Shown here piece by piece: positions 53,996-64,000 of a DNA stretch of 64,000 nucleotides (its first letter is position 1; every line of letters begins with the position of its first letter). The translations under genes were made by a program, and so were the position numbers. The stretch is from Lunularia cruciata (Eukaryota; Streptophyta; Marchantiopsida; Lunulariales; Lunulariaceae). The notes under the pieces were generated by a model. The model was not told the DNA's origin and did no database searches. It worked only from the letters and a program-made list of their open reading frames with translations. Where the stretch lies: NCBI GenBank assembly GCA_948567375.1, contig OX419758.1:4717001-4781000 (forward strand). The letters are read 5' to 3'.

Positions 53996-55454
53996 TAATT
54001 ATTCTTAGGTGTCTTACTCAAAGGTGTCAAACAACCTAATAAAAAATTCCTACCTTGGTGTTGTACTTGAATTTATCATCAGGTCCAATCAAATTGAATC
54101 TTATAACGTTCAAGCCAAGGTAGTCCTAGAATGACATCATAGTATAGAGGTGTCACTACAAAGCTCATACACTCTGAATACTCATTCCCAATCTTGAAGG
54201 TATTAGGATGTGAGGTACAAAATATAGAACCTTTTCTACCATCTATCATCATCAATCTACTTCCAATTATTGGTTTGATAGGAATACATAATTCCTTTGC
54301 TAATTGCATGGACAAATAACTTTTTGAATTTCTCAAATCAACCAAAATCTCACAACCATGATCATATATCATAACTTGCAAGTAGAGCAAACTTGCATAG
54401 GTCAAGCCTTTGATCCTATTGGAACTAATCAAGTTCTCAACAGACGGCTCAAAATCTCTTATTGGGATTCCTCATTTCACTAATCATTCTACTCCACAAA
54501 CGCCATCTAGGCAACTTGTTGAGGCTATCCATTCTTGAGTAGAATTCAATGATAAGATGTCCAATTTGGCAATAATAAAAACAACTACTATTTTGTCATA
54601 GTTTTTCTCTATTTGTAGTGCAAAGTAGTCTTTGTAGATGGCATCAATCTCCATTGGTGTCGGCTCCTCCACCCATGTTTAGTGTATTGGTAGGTTTTGT
54701 GGAGGTCAAGGTCAAGACCAAGTTGTTACAACCAGAGATCAAAGTGTTTGGCTAACTGCATGGCTCCTTCCAAGTGTTGTGGCTCTTGCATAATTACCTC
54801 TAATTTGGTTTGTGACTTCAAGCCCCTCACAAATTGATCTAAAGCTTTGCATTTTTAGTATATTTAGAATTTGCATGATGATGTTCTTGAATTATGTGAT
54901 TTAACTTCTTATAGAGCCAACTTCTTTTAACTCTGCCAACTTTTCCCATGCAGCTTGTGTGGCATTTATAGATTAGAATCAACTCATCATTGTACTCTTG
55001 AATTCTGCACATGTCAAGATTGGTGCAACAATTTTCCGTTCAACTTGCTCCACTCAAAACCACCATAGCTTTGCTACTCCATCCATTTGGCTAAAAGGCA
55101 AGAGAATCTATTTCCCCTCATCTTGAAGATTGGTAGCTTCAAAATAACATTCTCAATCAAACATAACATTCTCCATTGCACTCAAGAGATTCTTACCTTT
55201 GAATACCTTGGGTTTAGGGAATAGGATTTGGTCTTCTCCTTCTTGAACTAGTACACTCTCTACATGATCCTATCATTGATGATCTTGTTCATCCAACAAT
55301 CAAGTAAGGTGCTTGATTCATTGCTATGTAGCAATGATAACCTTGGGCATTGCCGCCACGGTTACGACTCTATCATGTCATCCCCAATCAATCTAATTTA
55401 TTAACACATAGATGTAACACTTCCATCATTCTCCATTAACACATAGATGCAACA
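53996..55454 (-). pseudogene. chromovirus-1 copy 3: gag and protease
   Basis: Protease: 54432-54079 (CEILVDLRNSKSYLSMQLA, where the active-site DSG is changed to DLR; DVILGLPWLERYKIQFD retained). Upstream are a knuckle relic near 54590-54530 and scattered Gag sequence to about 55380, with a deletion relative to the copy at 60650-61480. A tandem duplication of about 47 bp (GGAAGTGTTxCATCTATGTGTTAAT) occurs at 55395-55458 next to the solo LTR. Confidence 0.65.
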
Positions 55455-55458
55455 CTTC

Positions 55459-57350
55459 TGTGACAACTTGGCAAATATCACTTTTGCGGTAATCATGTAA
55501 GTAAAGTTTGTTTCCGCAAAGATATGATTAAGAATTTGTCAAATACAAAGTCAAACAGTAACATGTAGTTCTTCTTGAGTTCTTCTTTAGTCTCTCAGGT
55601 AAAAATCACCTCAGAAGAGAGTAACAAGCTCACAATCTTGACAACTTGTCACAAATACACACTCCTTAATCACAATACCTTCAATTCTTTCCAAACAATC
55701 TTGATTGTGATGATTCAGGCTCTCCTAAAAATGGCACTTCATTGCAAAATGACTTTGCCTCAGAATTGTGTTCTACCACTCTATTGAAGGTACAACTTTG
55801 TCGATCAAAAATGCTTCACATCAACTGTGCACTACACTCACAAATGCAGAATACTATGAACACTACAATTCCTCTCAGATCTGTCAAGGCATTGCTTTGA
55901 TTGCACTTCACTCAAGATCAAACACATAGAGTAAATATCAAGGTTGCGGAATCCAACATCCAACAAGCACACTAACTTGCACTTCAAATTTCTCCACACA
56001 CTCAAAACCACAAACACAAAGTTGATACTTTGAATCAAGCTCAAGCAACAAGCACTGCTTCACAACACTTTGTTGTATCTATTCTTAGAAATAATAAGCA
56101 CTAAACAACATAAGACTGTGAATGGCACCTTTAAATAGTGAAGCAAACGACATTTCTAACAATTATAATGCTTCCTAACAACTCTTCTAACCTACAGATC
56201 CAAATTGACAATGCAACTCTTCATATCTGCCTCTTCAAATATCAAAATTGCTTCTACTACGATCCGATGTCAATCTCTTCCTCGGCTTCCAAACCCGATA
56301 ACCTCTCTATAATTTCCACATCCTCGGGTCTATCCAATTTTACTCCTAACTCTTCTATTTCTACAATTTCTTCACTACAATCTACAATTGAGGTCATGGG
56401 TAATCCATCTACTTCCTTATCTCCCGACCCACTCTTCTCTAAAATGTTAAATGTCAAATCTGAAGACACTTGCACTCTTACTTCAGCAAGTTCGGGTCTA
56501 ACTACTATCAATTCCTTTGCTAATTCTATTATTTCCTCATCAAAAATTGTAATCGAAAGAATGGGTACACTATCTACACCTTCAATTTGTAGCCCACTTT
56601 CCCCTAATCACTCATGTTATTGACCCGAACACACTAACAGTCTGATTTTGCACTTTGGGTTCATTCACTACTATTATTTCTCTTCTAATTCTCTCCTATC
56701 TTCAATCAGAACTGAAATTGAAATCATGAGTATCCTATCTTCTTTCCTTACTCTAACTTCCTCTAATACCTCTAGCAAGATTCTTGAAGTCAACTTCATT
56801 GCACTCCAAGGTCCAACTACCTTGGATTTAGTCACCTTCGTCTTGAGTCGAAGAAGCTTCTAACCGAAGTCATGTAAACCCGAGGTCCAAAATCCAAAGA
56901 CACCAAACTACTTTGTACATCTACTGTAGAAACTTCAAATGCTTGTAACTTTTGCTACAGATCTCCAAACTCTGCGATTTTAGTGGCAATAGAAAGCTCT
57001 AAACGAGATGCTTCCAAAAAGATATTGTACACATGATTTGAACTTGTGGTCAATGAGATATGGCCCCCGCAAGAATCTTGACCTGTAACTTCTATTTCTC
57101 CTTTGGGTTTACCCTCCGTCAACGTCTGATCCGAGTTTTTTTCTTCCTCTGACGCGAAGTAAGCTTCTTTGGGTGAAGCTTCTTTGGGTGTGATCCAGTC
57201 CGAGTCCGTCTTCCTCTTACATGAAGTTGCTTCCTTGCTTCTAATCAAAACATGGGTTTCCACTCATTTTTTCTCTATTTGGTTCAATTTGGTTTCAGCA
57301 AGGCACTTCTTCTTCAAAACTCATCCAAAATAAAATATGATGGTACCACA
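55459..57350 (-). mobile_element. solo LTR of the long-LTR family
   Basis: 1892 bp; minus strand TGTGGTACCATCATATTT ... TGCCAAGTTGTCACA, flanked by the perfect 5-bp duplication ACTTC (55454-55458, 57351-57355). It sits in the leader of chromovirus-1 copy 3. It contains the LTR-embedded frame (56511-56257, VSSDLTFNILEKSGSGDKE ... LEAEEEIDIGS) and an extra repeat of it (about 56620-56490) absent from the 23 kb copy. A further minus-strand frame at 57263-56955 (SKEATSCKRKTDSDW) lies near the LTR start. Confidence 0.88.
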
Positions 57351-57563
57351 ACTTCCATCATTCTCCATAAGTTACAACTTGAAGTACTAAGGGATCCTCA
57401 AACAAGGTGATGGTATTCAAAAAGTTCTTACCCAAAGCATGAGATGATGAATTGTGTGAAATGATGATTGGATAGTATCTAAACACAAAAGTCCAAATAG
57501 TTTGGCAAAAATGGATTAAGTGGTCCATAAATTCCATCCAGCCCATTTTTGCTCTAATACCAA
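57351..57563 (-). other. chromovirus-1 copy 3: leader and primer-binding site
   Basis: The minus strand aligns with 60379-60590. The primer site TGGTATTAGAGC (57551-57562) is one base from the initiator-Met site TGGTATCAGAGC and lies one base inside the LTR. It establishes 57564-57864 as the 5' LTR. Confidence 0.85.
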
Positions 57564-57864
57564 TGTAAAACATTGAGACTAAGGAGAGAAATATGAGAAT
57601 GGAAACTCACATTGGAACACTTGAATGAGGGAAATTCCAAATGCCTAGCAAGAGTTTTAGCTTTGGTATTTCTAAAGAGCATACAAGGCTCTTGAGAAGC
57701 TTCTCAAGAAGCTTCCTTCTAGAAGCCGCCTATTTTGCTTGCAAGCTAAGCTAGTCGGAATTTTCCCAAAAAACTTCCTAGATACTTATAGAATAAGCTA
57801 ATTTGTCTTATTTGCTACTTCATTAGCGCTAACTAACTTTGTTTCTAAACTCCATATTGTAATA
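57564..57864 (-). repeat. 5' LTR of chromovirus-1 copy 3
   Basis: About 301 bp, element sense beginning near CAATATGG and ending AATGTTTTACA. It is shorter than the other chromovirus-1 LTRs because part of the tandem U3 repeats is missing. GATAG follows at 57865-57869. GAA/TTC arrays at 57695-57725 (AGAAGCTTCTCAAGAAGCTT, then CCTTCTAGAAGC) are kept. Confidence 0.85.
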
Positions 57865-57869
57865 GATAG

Positions 57870-59965
57870 TCAATGCACATGCGCATTATATTACCTTTTT
57901 TCTTCACAGACAAGATTGGAGCTCCATATGGTGATATTTTGGGTTGCATTAACCCTTTTGTAGCATATCCTCAATTTGAACCTTACAATCCTTTAACTCA
58001 TGAGGTGATAGACAATATGAGACCTTACAAGGAGATGTCTTCCCAAGGATTATCTCAATTTTATGATCTACTCTCTTTTTTGCTGGTAATCCTAAGGGTA
58101 GGTCATTTAGGAAGACATCTTGAAACTCATTGACCACATCTTTCAATTTCTCAAGAACTTGTCCATTGAGTTGTACACTTTGGATTTCTCTTATTAGGCC
58201 CATGAAAAATCTCTCTATCTTATAGTTAGTTGTTGTCCTTATGACAAAGAGAGGTAATTCTTGCATGTGTGCTCTCTCTTTAACCCCAACGATCTTCCAT
58301 TGGCATTTTCTCACTACTTTCTTCCTCCAATCAACCATGGGGTTGTAGTGCTCCATCCACGGCATACCAAAGATTGCATCACAATGAGCTAACCATATCA
58401 CTTATCACTCAAGTGCTTCTTGATACTCTCTTACAAAGAATGCTACCTTTCTAGGTAATGATTCACTCCTCTTTGTCTATCCATTTGGTAATTGTAATTC
58501 TTCATTCTCAGCCTTCTCTAGATCTATCCCCAACCTTATTGCAACAAAGCAAGACAAGAATTTTTTTGTTGCTCTAGGGTTTATTGACACTCTCACTTGA
58601 TATCCCTCCAAGACTTCATTTATGACAATCAATTGTGATTTTGTCTTCCTCACTCTCTACGCACTTGTCCTCTTCCTTTCTAGGCTTTTGGGCTTCTCCA
58701 TGGAGCCAATGAGGCTGTAAGGTATATTTATTGGCAATCTTTGTTTTTTGATGTGATTTCTATCTCCTCCTCTTCAATTTGTCTCTCCATGTTATTCAAA
58801 GATTGCCTATATGGAGGCCAAGGTCCTCTAGGAAATTGAGTACAACAATTGATGGCTGGGTGCCAACTTGGCCATAATTGTAACAATGATGTTATCTTGC
58901 TCAATTTCCTCCCCTTTGTGGGATCCCATCTCTTCTTTCTTTAAGCTATCCCTATTCTCCTTGGAGCAGTTGTGCTCCTTGTTCTTGGAACCAATTGTTG
59001 CCTAATTCCATAGGAGCTGATCCACCAAAGTGTTATGTTTTGGCTCAATAATGTTGAGTTGGGACTACCCCTTCACCTCTTCCAAGCACTCCTACTATTC
59101 TTTGAGCACAAGCAATGGCTTCAAAAACCATGCAAGGATTTTGTACCATTACTTCTTGTTGAAGTTGCTCTTTTAATGCTCATTTGAAATTGTCCAAACC
59201 TTCTTTTGGACTCATGTCAATTATTGTGACCTATAGGTCAAGGAATGCCCCCATGTACTCTTGTAAATTATTCTTTTGCTTCAAACCCCATAGTCGGGTG
59301 TGGGCCATCTGCATGGATTGGAAGTTCTTCAATAGGCCTTCTATCATGACCTTTCTTCCTTTTGCCAACATTGATCATTCCCAACCATCATATTGTGTGA
59401 AGGATTTATTAGTCAAGTACCCATATGAAAACACAACTATAGAATGATTTGTGATTTCAATAGTGAACAATCAAAAGTATCAATTCATTTTTGAAATTCA
59501 ATTCTCCACTACTCACATGGACCATTGTCTCTTGTAAGGCTCAATATTGTATGTCCTTTCATTCGTAGTAACAATGTGGTCTCATTGTTGATAAGGGTTA
59601 GTGTCACTAGCATGAGTGACTCTACATGTACTTTGGCCATTGGTATTGGGTTTTGGGATGACTCCCCTTTGTGCATTGCTTGATCATGCTTGAAAGTATG
59701 TACTTGACTTTGCAATGCTTCCATGATCATCTTGATCTCCTTAAACTAATTCAACATTCCTTGCATTCCTTGCATCAACTCTTGCAACTGCGGATCCATG
59801 ATTCTTACACAACAACTACTCAATTTCTACTTCCTACTTCAATATGATCACTCAAGAGAGTGCACAAACTATTAGGACCACCATTGGATCTTCATACGCT
59901 ATTACTTGTTGATAATATTCCTCACCAAAATTACAGACTACAAAATCCCTAAATATTACTTTCAA
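57870..59965 (-). pseudogene. chromovirus-2 (outer copy): gag, protease, start of RT
   Basis: This continues 30147-32263 across the chromovirus-1 insertion. Minus strand: Gag remnant (59730-59000), knuckle region near 58890-58850, protease near 58600-58500, connector 58401-57949 (FGMPWMEHYNPMVDWRKKVV, FQDVFLNDLPLGLP) and RT start (LSPHELKDCKVQIEDMLQKG). It aligns with 25600-27200. The 5' LTR is not reached because the chromovirus-1 at 59966 interrupts it. Confidence 0.7.
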
Positions 59966-60110
59966 TATAACAATATGGAGTTTAGCGACGAAGTCAGTCA
60001 GGCTCACGAAGTAGCACATAAGACAAATTAGCCTAGAATATTCCGGAAGTATCTAGGAAGCTTCTTGGGAAGCTTCCCCATTAGCTTAGCTTGCAGCTTA
60101 AGTAAGTAGC

Positions 60111-60138
60111 TTCTAGAAGGAAGCTTCTAGAAGCTTCT
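60111..60138 (+). promoter_or_regulatory. heat-shock-element-like array in chromovirus-1 LTR
   Basis: 28 bp of alternating TTC/GAA blocks. The second part, GAAGCTTCTAGAAGCTTC, is four units with exact two-base spacing, the layout bound by heat-shock-factor trimers. More units flank it (60060-60080, 60171-60209, 60235-60250). A TATA box lies about 130 bp downstream. Other LTRs of the family keep similar arrays. Binding is inferred from sequence only. Confidence 0.55.
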
Positions 60139-60266
60139 AACTAGCTTAGCTTGCACGCCAAGTAGGTGGCTTCTAGAAGGAAGCTCCTTGAGAAGCTTCC
60201 TAGTTAACTTGGCTTGCACTCTATGAAAGCGGCTCGAGAAGCTTCTCAAGGGCCTTGTATGCTACT

Positions 60267-60274
60267 TATAAATA
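60267..60274 (+). promoter_or_regulatory. TATA box of chromovirus-1 LTR
   Basis: TATAAATA in the context TACTTATAAATACCAAAG, about 105 bp before the LTR end. The same context recurs in the LTR at 32269-32668 (minus strand) and, decayed to TGTAAATACC, near 28590. Confidence 0.65.
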
Positions 60275-60379
60275 CCAAAGCCAAAGCTCATGCTAGGCAT
60301 TCGGAGTTTTCCCTCATTCAAGTGTCCCAATGTGAGTTTCCATTCTCCTATTTCTCTCCTCGGTTTTGGTCTTTTACAT

Positions 60380-60391
60380 TGGTATCAGAGC
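60380..60391 (+). other. primer-binding site, initiator tRNA-Met
   Basis: TGGTATCAGAGC one base inside the LTR, the perfect 12-base complement of the plant initiator tRNA-Met 3' end. Confidence 0.92.
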
Positions 60392-60649
60392 AAGAATGGG
60401 ATGGATGGAATTTATGGACCACCAAATCCACTTCCACCAAACCATTGGGACTTTCATGTCCAGATATTATCAAAGCATCGTTTCACACAATTCATCACCT
60501 CATGCTTTGGGCAGGATTTTCTACATATGATCACTGTGTCAGAGGAACCCTTGATACTTCCAGTTGTAACTTATGGAGAACGGTGGACGTGTTGTATCTA
60601 TGTGTTAATCAACTAGATAAATTGAGGGTAGCGGAATAGAGTAGTAGCG

Positions 60650-61480
60650 ATGGCGGAAATACTGGATGTTATCCTTGCAATGCAACAACAAATTGAGCAT
60701 CTTACTCGATTGTTGGATGAACGAGACCAGCAACGACAAGAACAGATAGATAGAGCGCCAGTTCGAGATGGAGAAGATCGCATTTGATTTCTGAAACGCA
60801 AGGTGTTTGAAGGTAAGAATCTTCCAGGCATAGTGGAGAAATTTTTTGTTTGACTGCAAACGTTACTTTGAAGCCACCTATCTTCAAGATGAGCGGAAAC
60901 AAATTCTCTTGGCTTCTAGCCAATTGGATGGCGTGGCAAAACTTTGGTGGCAATTCCGAGTAGAAAGAGCTAAAGAACAAATTGTTACACCAATTTTGAC
61001 ATGGGCAAAATTCAAAGATGCAATACTTAGTCGATTTCAGACTATAAATGCCACCCGAGCTGCACGAGATAAATTGGCAGAGTTGAGGCAGATTTGCTCA
61101 ATGAGAAGCTACATCACACAATTTCAGAATATCATCATGCAAATTCCAGATATCCAAGAAGGTGAAGTTTTGGATCGATTTGTGAAAGGATTGAAGTCAC
61201 AAACCAGATTAGAGGTGACCATGCAAGAGCCACAAAATGTAGAAGAAGCCATGCAATTGGCTGAGCGTTTTGATTCCTTAGTTGCAACAACTTGGTCTCG
61301 ACCTTGACCTACACAAAACCTACCAGTACCACGAGTGGAAGAACCGGTACCAATGGAGATTGATGCTATCCAACAAAGACCACTTGGCACAAGAGATAGA
61401 GAAAGATTACAACAAATTGGAGGTTGCTTTTATTGTTGCCAAGTTGGACATCGCATTGTTGAATGTCCACTTAGGAATGG
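60650..61480 (+). pseudogene. chromovirus-1 copy 2 gag
   Basis: The start ATG is at 60650 (MAEILDVILAMQQQIEHLTR), followed by a Gln-rich coiled coil. After a frame change the Gag domain runs 60846-61307 (LDGVAKLWWQFRVERAKEQI, FVKGLKSQTRLEVTMQEPQN, AERFDSLVATTW). Then, past one TGA, comes the knuckle CFYCCQVGHRIVECPLRNG at about 61426-61480 in the same frame. It needs only a few repairs to be open, so it is the best Gag of its family here, but it is not functional as it stands. Confidence 0.8.
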
Positions 61481-61576
61481 GCGACCTTGATAAGTTGCCC
61501 AGATGGAGTTTGTGGAACAGAATGATCAAGGAAACAAAGAATCCCAGTAGGAGATTTTGAACCACCTACTGGGAGC

Positions 61577-64000
61577 TTGATTAGTTCCAATGGGATTGAA
61601 GGCTCGACCTATGCAAGTTTGCTTCACTTGCAAGGTACGATATCTAATTGGGGTTGTAGGATTTTGGTTGATTCTGGAAGTTCAAAGAATTGCATATTTA
61701 TGCAAGTAGCAAAGGAATTGGGTATTCCTATCAAGCCAATGATTGGAAGTAGTTTGATGATGGCGGATGTTAGAAACAGTTCTGCATTCCGCACCTTGCA
61801 TCCTGTTACCTTCAAAATTGGGAAGGATTATTTGGAGTGCATGAGGTTTGTAGTGGCACCTCTACACTATGATATCATTCTGGGTCTACCTTGGCTTGAA
61901 CGTCATAAGGTTCAATTCGATTGGACCCGACGTCAAATTCAAGTACAACACCAAGGTAGGAATTTCCGATTAGGTTGTCTGGCACCTCTGAGTAAGACAC
62001 CTAAGAATAGTCAGTCCCAAGATGGGAAGTTTGTTGAGAAGGTAGCCATAGAGCAAATCTGGAAGGGAGATGAGTACCAAGATGGGAAGTTTGCCAAGAA
62101 AGCAACCATGGAGCAAGCTTGGAAGAGAGATGAGTCCCTAGAAGGGAAGTTTGTTAATGAAGCAGCCATAGAGCAAGCTTTGGAGGAAGATAAGTCTGTA
62201 TTTGCGGTGTGGATCAAGCCGATTGCACAAGAACAATTTGAGGAGGGCCAGGTGCCGCATCAAGCAACGGTTGATCAAATAGTTCAGGAGTTTGTAGATG
62301 TGTTTCCGGATGATCTGCCAAAGGGATTACCCTCTGATCAAGGTATGCCCTTCAAGATCAAGTTATTGCTAGGGAGTACTCCAATGAGTAGACCAATCTA
62401 TTGGCTCTCACCAAAGGAGTTGGAGGAGTTGCGAACAACACTTATAGAATTGTTGGAGAAGGATTTCATACAACATAGTACTTCTCCATGGGAAGCACCG
62501 GTACTATTTGTTCCAAAGAAGGATGGAGGACTTTGTTTATGTATTGATTATTGTGGGCTCAATAAGCAAACCGTGAAGAATGCATATCCCTTGCCTTGGA
62601 TCAATGACCTACTTGATCAATTAAGTAGAGCACGCTACTTTTCCAAGCTAGATCTTTGTAGCGGCTATTGGCAAATTCCTATTGAAGGAGAGGACGTGCA
62701 AAAGACTGCCTTTTGCACAAGGTATGGACATTTTGAATGGAGAGTTCTACCTTTCGGACCCACTAATGCTCCAGCAATCTTCATGGATCAGATGCATCGG
62801 GTGTTGGAAGGACTATTGGATCAGTCCGTGGTAGTGTTCTTAGATGATATCTTAATCTATAGTACGACAGAGGCAAAACACAAGAATCATGTGCGAGAAG
62901 TCCTAAGACGACTACGACAGTGGAAATTTTACTGCAAGAAGTCAAAGTGTGCTTTTTGGCAGGAGGTTACCTTCTTGGGTCATAAGATCTCATCAGAGGA
63001 GATCAAGATGGAAGAAGAGAAGATCAAGGCCATTACTGATTGGCCTACCCCAAAGGATGCTACCGAAGTACAAGCATTCAATGGATTGGCCAATTTTTAC
63101 CGACGGTTCATCCACTATTATGCTCATGTAGCTGCACCATTGACTGACCTCTTGGGAAAGAACTCGAGCTTCCAATGGACCACCAAGCATGAAGAAGCAT
63201 TCCAGAAGTTAAAGCATATGGTGTCTTCAAGACCCATTCTTCAACCATATGATCCTCAACTACCTTGTGTGGTTGATTTTGATGCTTCTAACTTTGCAAT
63301 TGGAGTTGTGTTGCAACAAGAATTTCCAGATGGACTACATCCTATTGCCTTTGTGTCTTGCCAACTAAATACAGCTGAAAGAAATTACTTTGCTTGATAT
63401 CAGGAACAACTTGCAATGGTATATGCCACCAAGGTATGGAGGCATTATTTCTTGGAGAAACAAGTGATCATGCAAACTGATCACAAGCCATTGTTGCAGA
63501 CCTTACACCTAGAGCACATGAGGAGTCGACATCATCAATGGGAAGAGCAACTCTAATTTTTTGACATCAAACTCAAGTACAAACCAGGTTGGTTCCATGT
63601 CATCCCTGATTCTCTATCACAATGACCTGATTTGAAGTCTCTTCCTCTCATCACGGCAGCAATTACGACGGTGTCAATTGATCCCAAGATTCATAACAAG
63701 TTTCGGTTAGCTCTACAACAATATCTCTTCTTCCAAATGGTACATGGTCGGCTAACAACATGTGACAAGGAGTACAACACCTTCTCCTTCAAGGAAGGCC
63801 TTCTATTCCATGTGGACCGGATCTATGTTCCAGCCAAAGGTGATCTTCGACTTGTGCGCCTTCAAGAAGCCCATGATTTACCCATCGCTGGTCATATGGG
63901 TGTGGACAAGACCTTGGGTACCCTTCAACGTCAATGGTGGTGGCCCAACATGACACGGGATGTTTGAGAATTTTTCCAATCGTGTGAGAGCTGCCAACGT
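61577..64000 (+). pseudogene. chromovirus-1 copy 2 pol (runs off the window)
   Basis: An open stretch of 606 codons to 63397 has protease (LVDSGSSKNCIFMQVAK, HYDIILGLPWLERH), the 20-residue connector repeats (62014-62193), RT (LCLCIDYCGLNKQTVKNAYP, FSKLDLCSGYWQIPI, FLDDILIYS at about 62837-62863) and most of RNase H (CVVDFDASNFAIGVVLQQEF). A TGA at 63395-63397 ends it. RNase H (MQTDHKPLLQTLHLEH) and the integrase zinc region (63838-63966, LQEAHDLPIAGHMGVDKTLG) follow with further stops, for example CGA to TGA in SQ*PDLK. The remainder, with core and chromodomain, lies beyond the window. Confidence 0.85.
62014..62193 (+). repeat. chromovirus-1 connector repeat, three 60-bp units
   Basis: Units at 62014, 62074 and 62134 each encode 20 residues: SQDGKFVEKVAIEQIWKGDE, then YQDGKFAKKATMEQAWKRDE and a third ending ALEEDK. 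The repeats are charged and probably form helices between protease and RT. Copy number differs among copies (1, 3, 4). Confidence 0.85.

Larger units (their letters stand above)
59966..60378 (+). repeat. 5' LTR of chromovirus-1 copy 2
   Basis: 413 bp, TATAACAATATGGAG (first TG decayed to TA) ... GGTCTTTTACA, directly before a perfect primer site. U3 is built of imperfect 50-60-bp repeats of TAGCTTAGCTTGCA...GGCTTCTAGAAGGAAGCTTC. The partner 3' LTR lies outside the window. Confidence 0.92.

Overview
The window looks like an intergenic, transposon-filled piece of a land-plant (or other streptophyte) nuclear genome. No single-copy host gene, rRNA or intact tRNA gene is recognisable. Almost every block belongs to a Ty3/gypsy LTR retrotransposon, with one Ty1/copia remnant. 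The plant assignment rests on initiator-tRNA-Met type primer sites, chromodomain-bearing chromoviruses and a Tat-like non-chromovirus. The genus cannot be read from the sequence. Five Ty3/gypsy families recur, and I name them by what they show. (1) LTR-692 family: 692-bp LTRs, tRNA-Glu-type primer site, an extra zinc-knuckle ORF, Tat-like pol. (2) MTase family: Gag-PR-DNA-methyltransferase-RT-RNaseH-IN-PHD finger. (3) Chromovirus-1: LTRs with heat-shock-element-like arrays, initiator-Met primer site, chromodomain. (4) Chromovirus-2: 598-bp LTRs with TGTAATAC/GTATTACA ends, chromodomain. (5) Long-LTR family: 1.7-2.6 kb LTRs that carry an open reading frame, tRNA-Asp-like primer site. Layout: 1-803 is an MTase-family LTR plus leader. 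804-2384 is unassigned and holds a 52-bp minisatellite. 2385-3245 is a copia gag remnant. 3262-3700 is a decayed MTase-family LTR. 3774-10235 is a long-LTR element on the minus strand, split by a solo LTR-692 (6349-7040). 10236-28698 is a 5'-truncated chromovirus-1 on the plus strand, interrupted by a deleted LTR-692 element (14272-20991) and by a chromovirus-2 (21065-27830) that itself contains a long-LTR solo LTR (23185-24873). 28699-29382 is an MTase-family integrase fragment. From 29383 onward lies a chromovirus-2 that contains a chromovirus-1 (32269-57864, TSD GATAG). That chromovirus-1 contains the MTase element (32790-50887), whose 5' LTR contains a young, intact LTR-692 element (32917-40743). 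This is four levels of nesting. The window ends inside another plus-strand chromovirus-1 (59966-64000). The most interesting content is the MTase element. One reading frame, broken by stop codons, runs from Gag and two zinc knuckles through a protease DSG into a DNMT3-like C5-cytosine methyltransferase with motifs I, IV (PCQ), VI (ENI), VIII and IX/X. Further downstream its pol tail encodes a PHD finger. An element carrying both a DNA-methylation writer and a chromatin-reader module sits beside two chromodomain-bearing families, so three of the five families carry chromatin-linked modules. The only element that looks coding-competent is the LTR-692 copy at 32917-40743, with a 1608-codon gag-pol frame and LTRs that differ at one position by my reading. 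Other points are consistent 4-bp GNNC target duplications for the LTR-692 family, heat-shock-element-like arrays in chromovirus-1 LTRs, and a 20-residue repeat of varying copy number between protease and RT. All homology calls are made by eye from motifs; no database search was possible.
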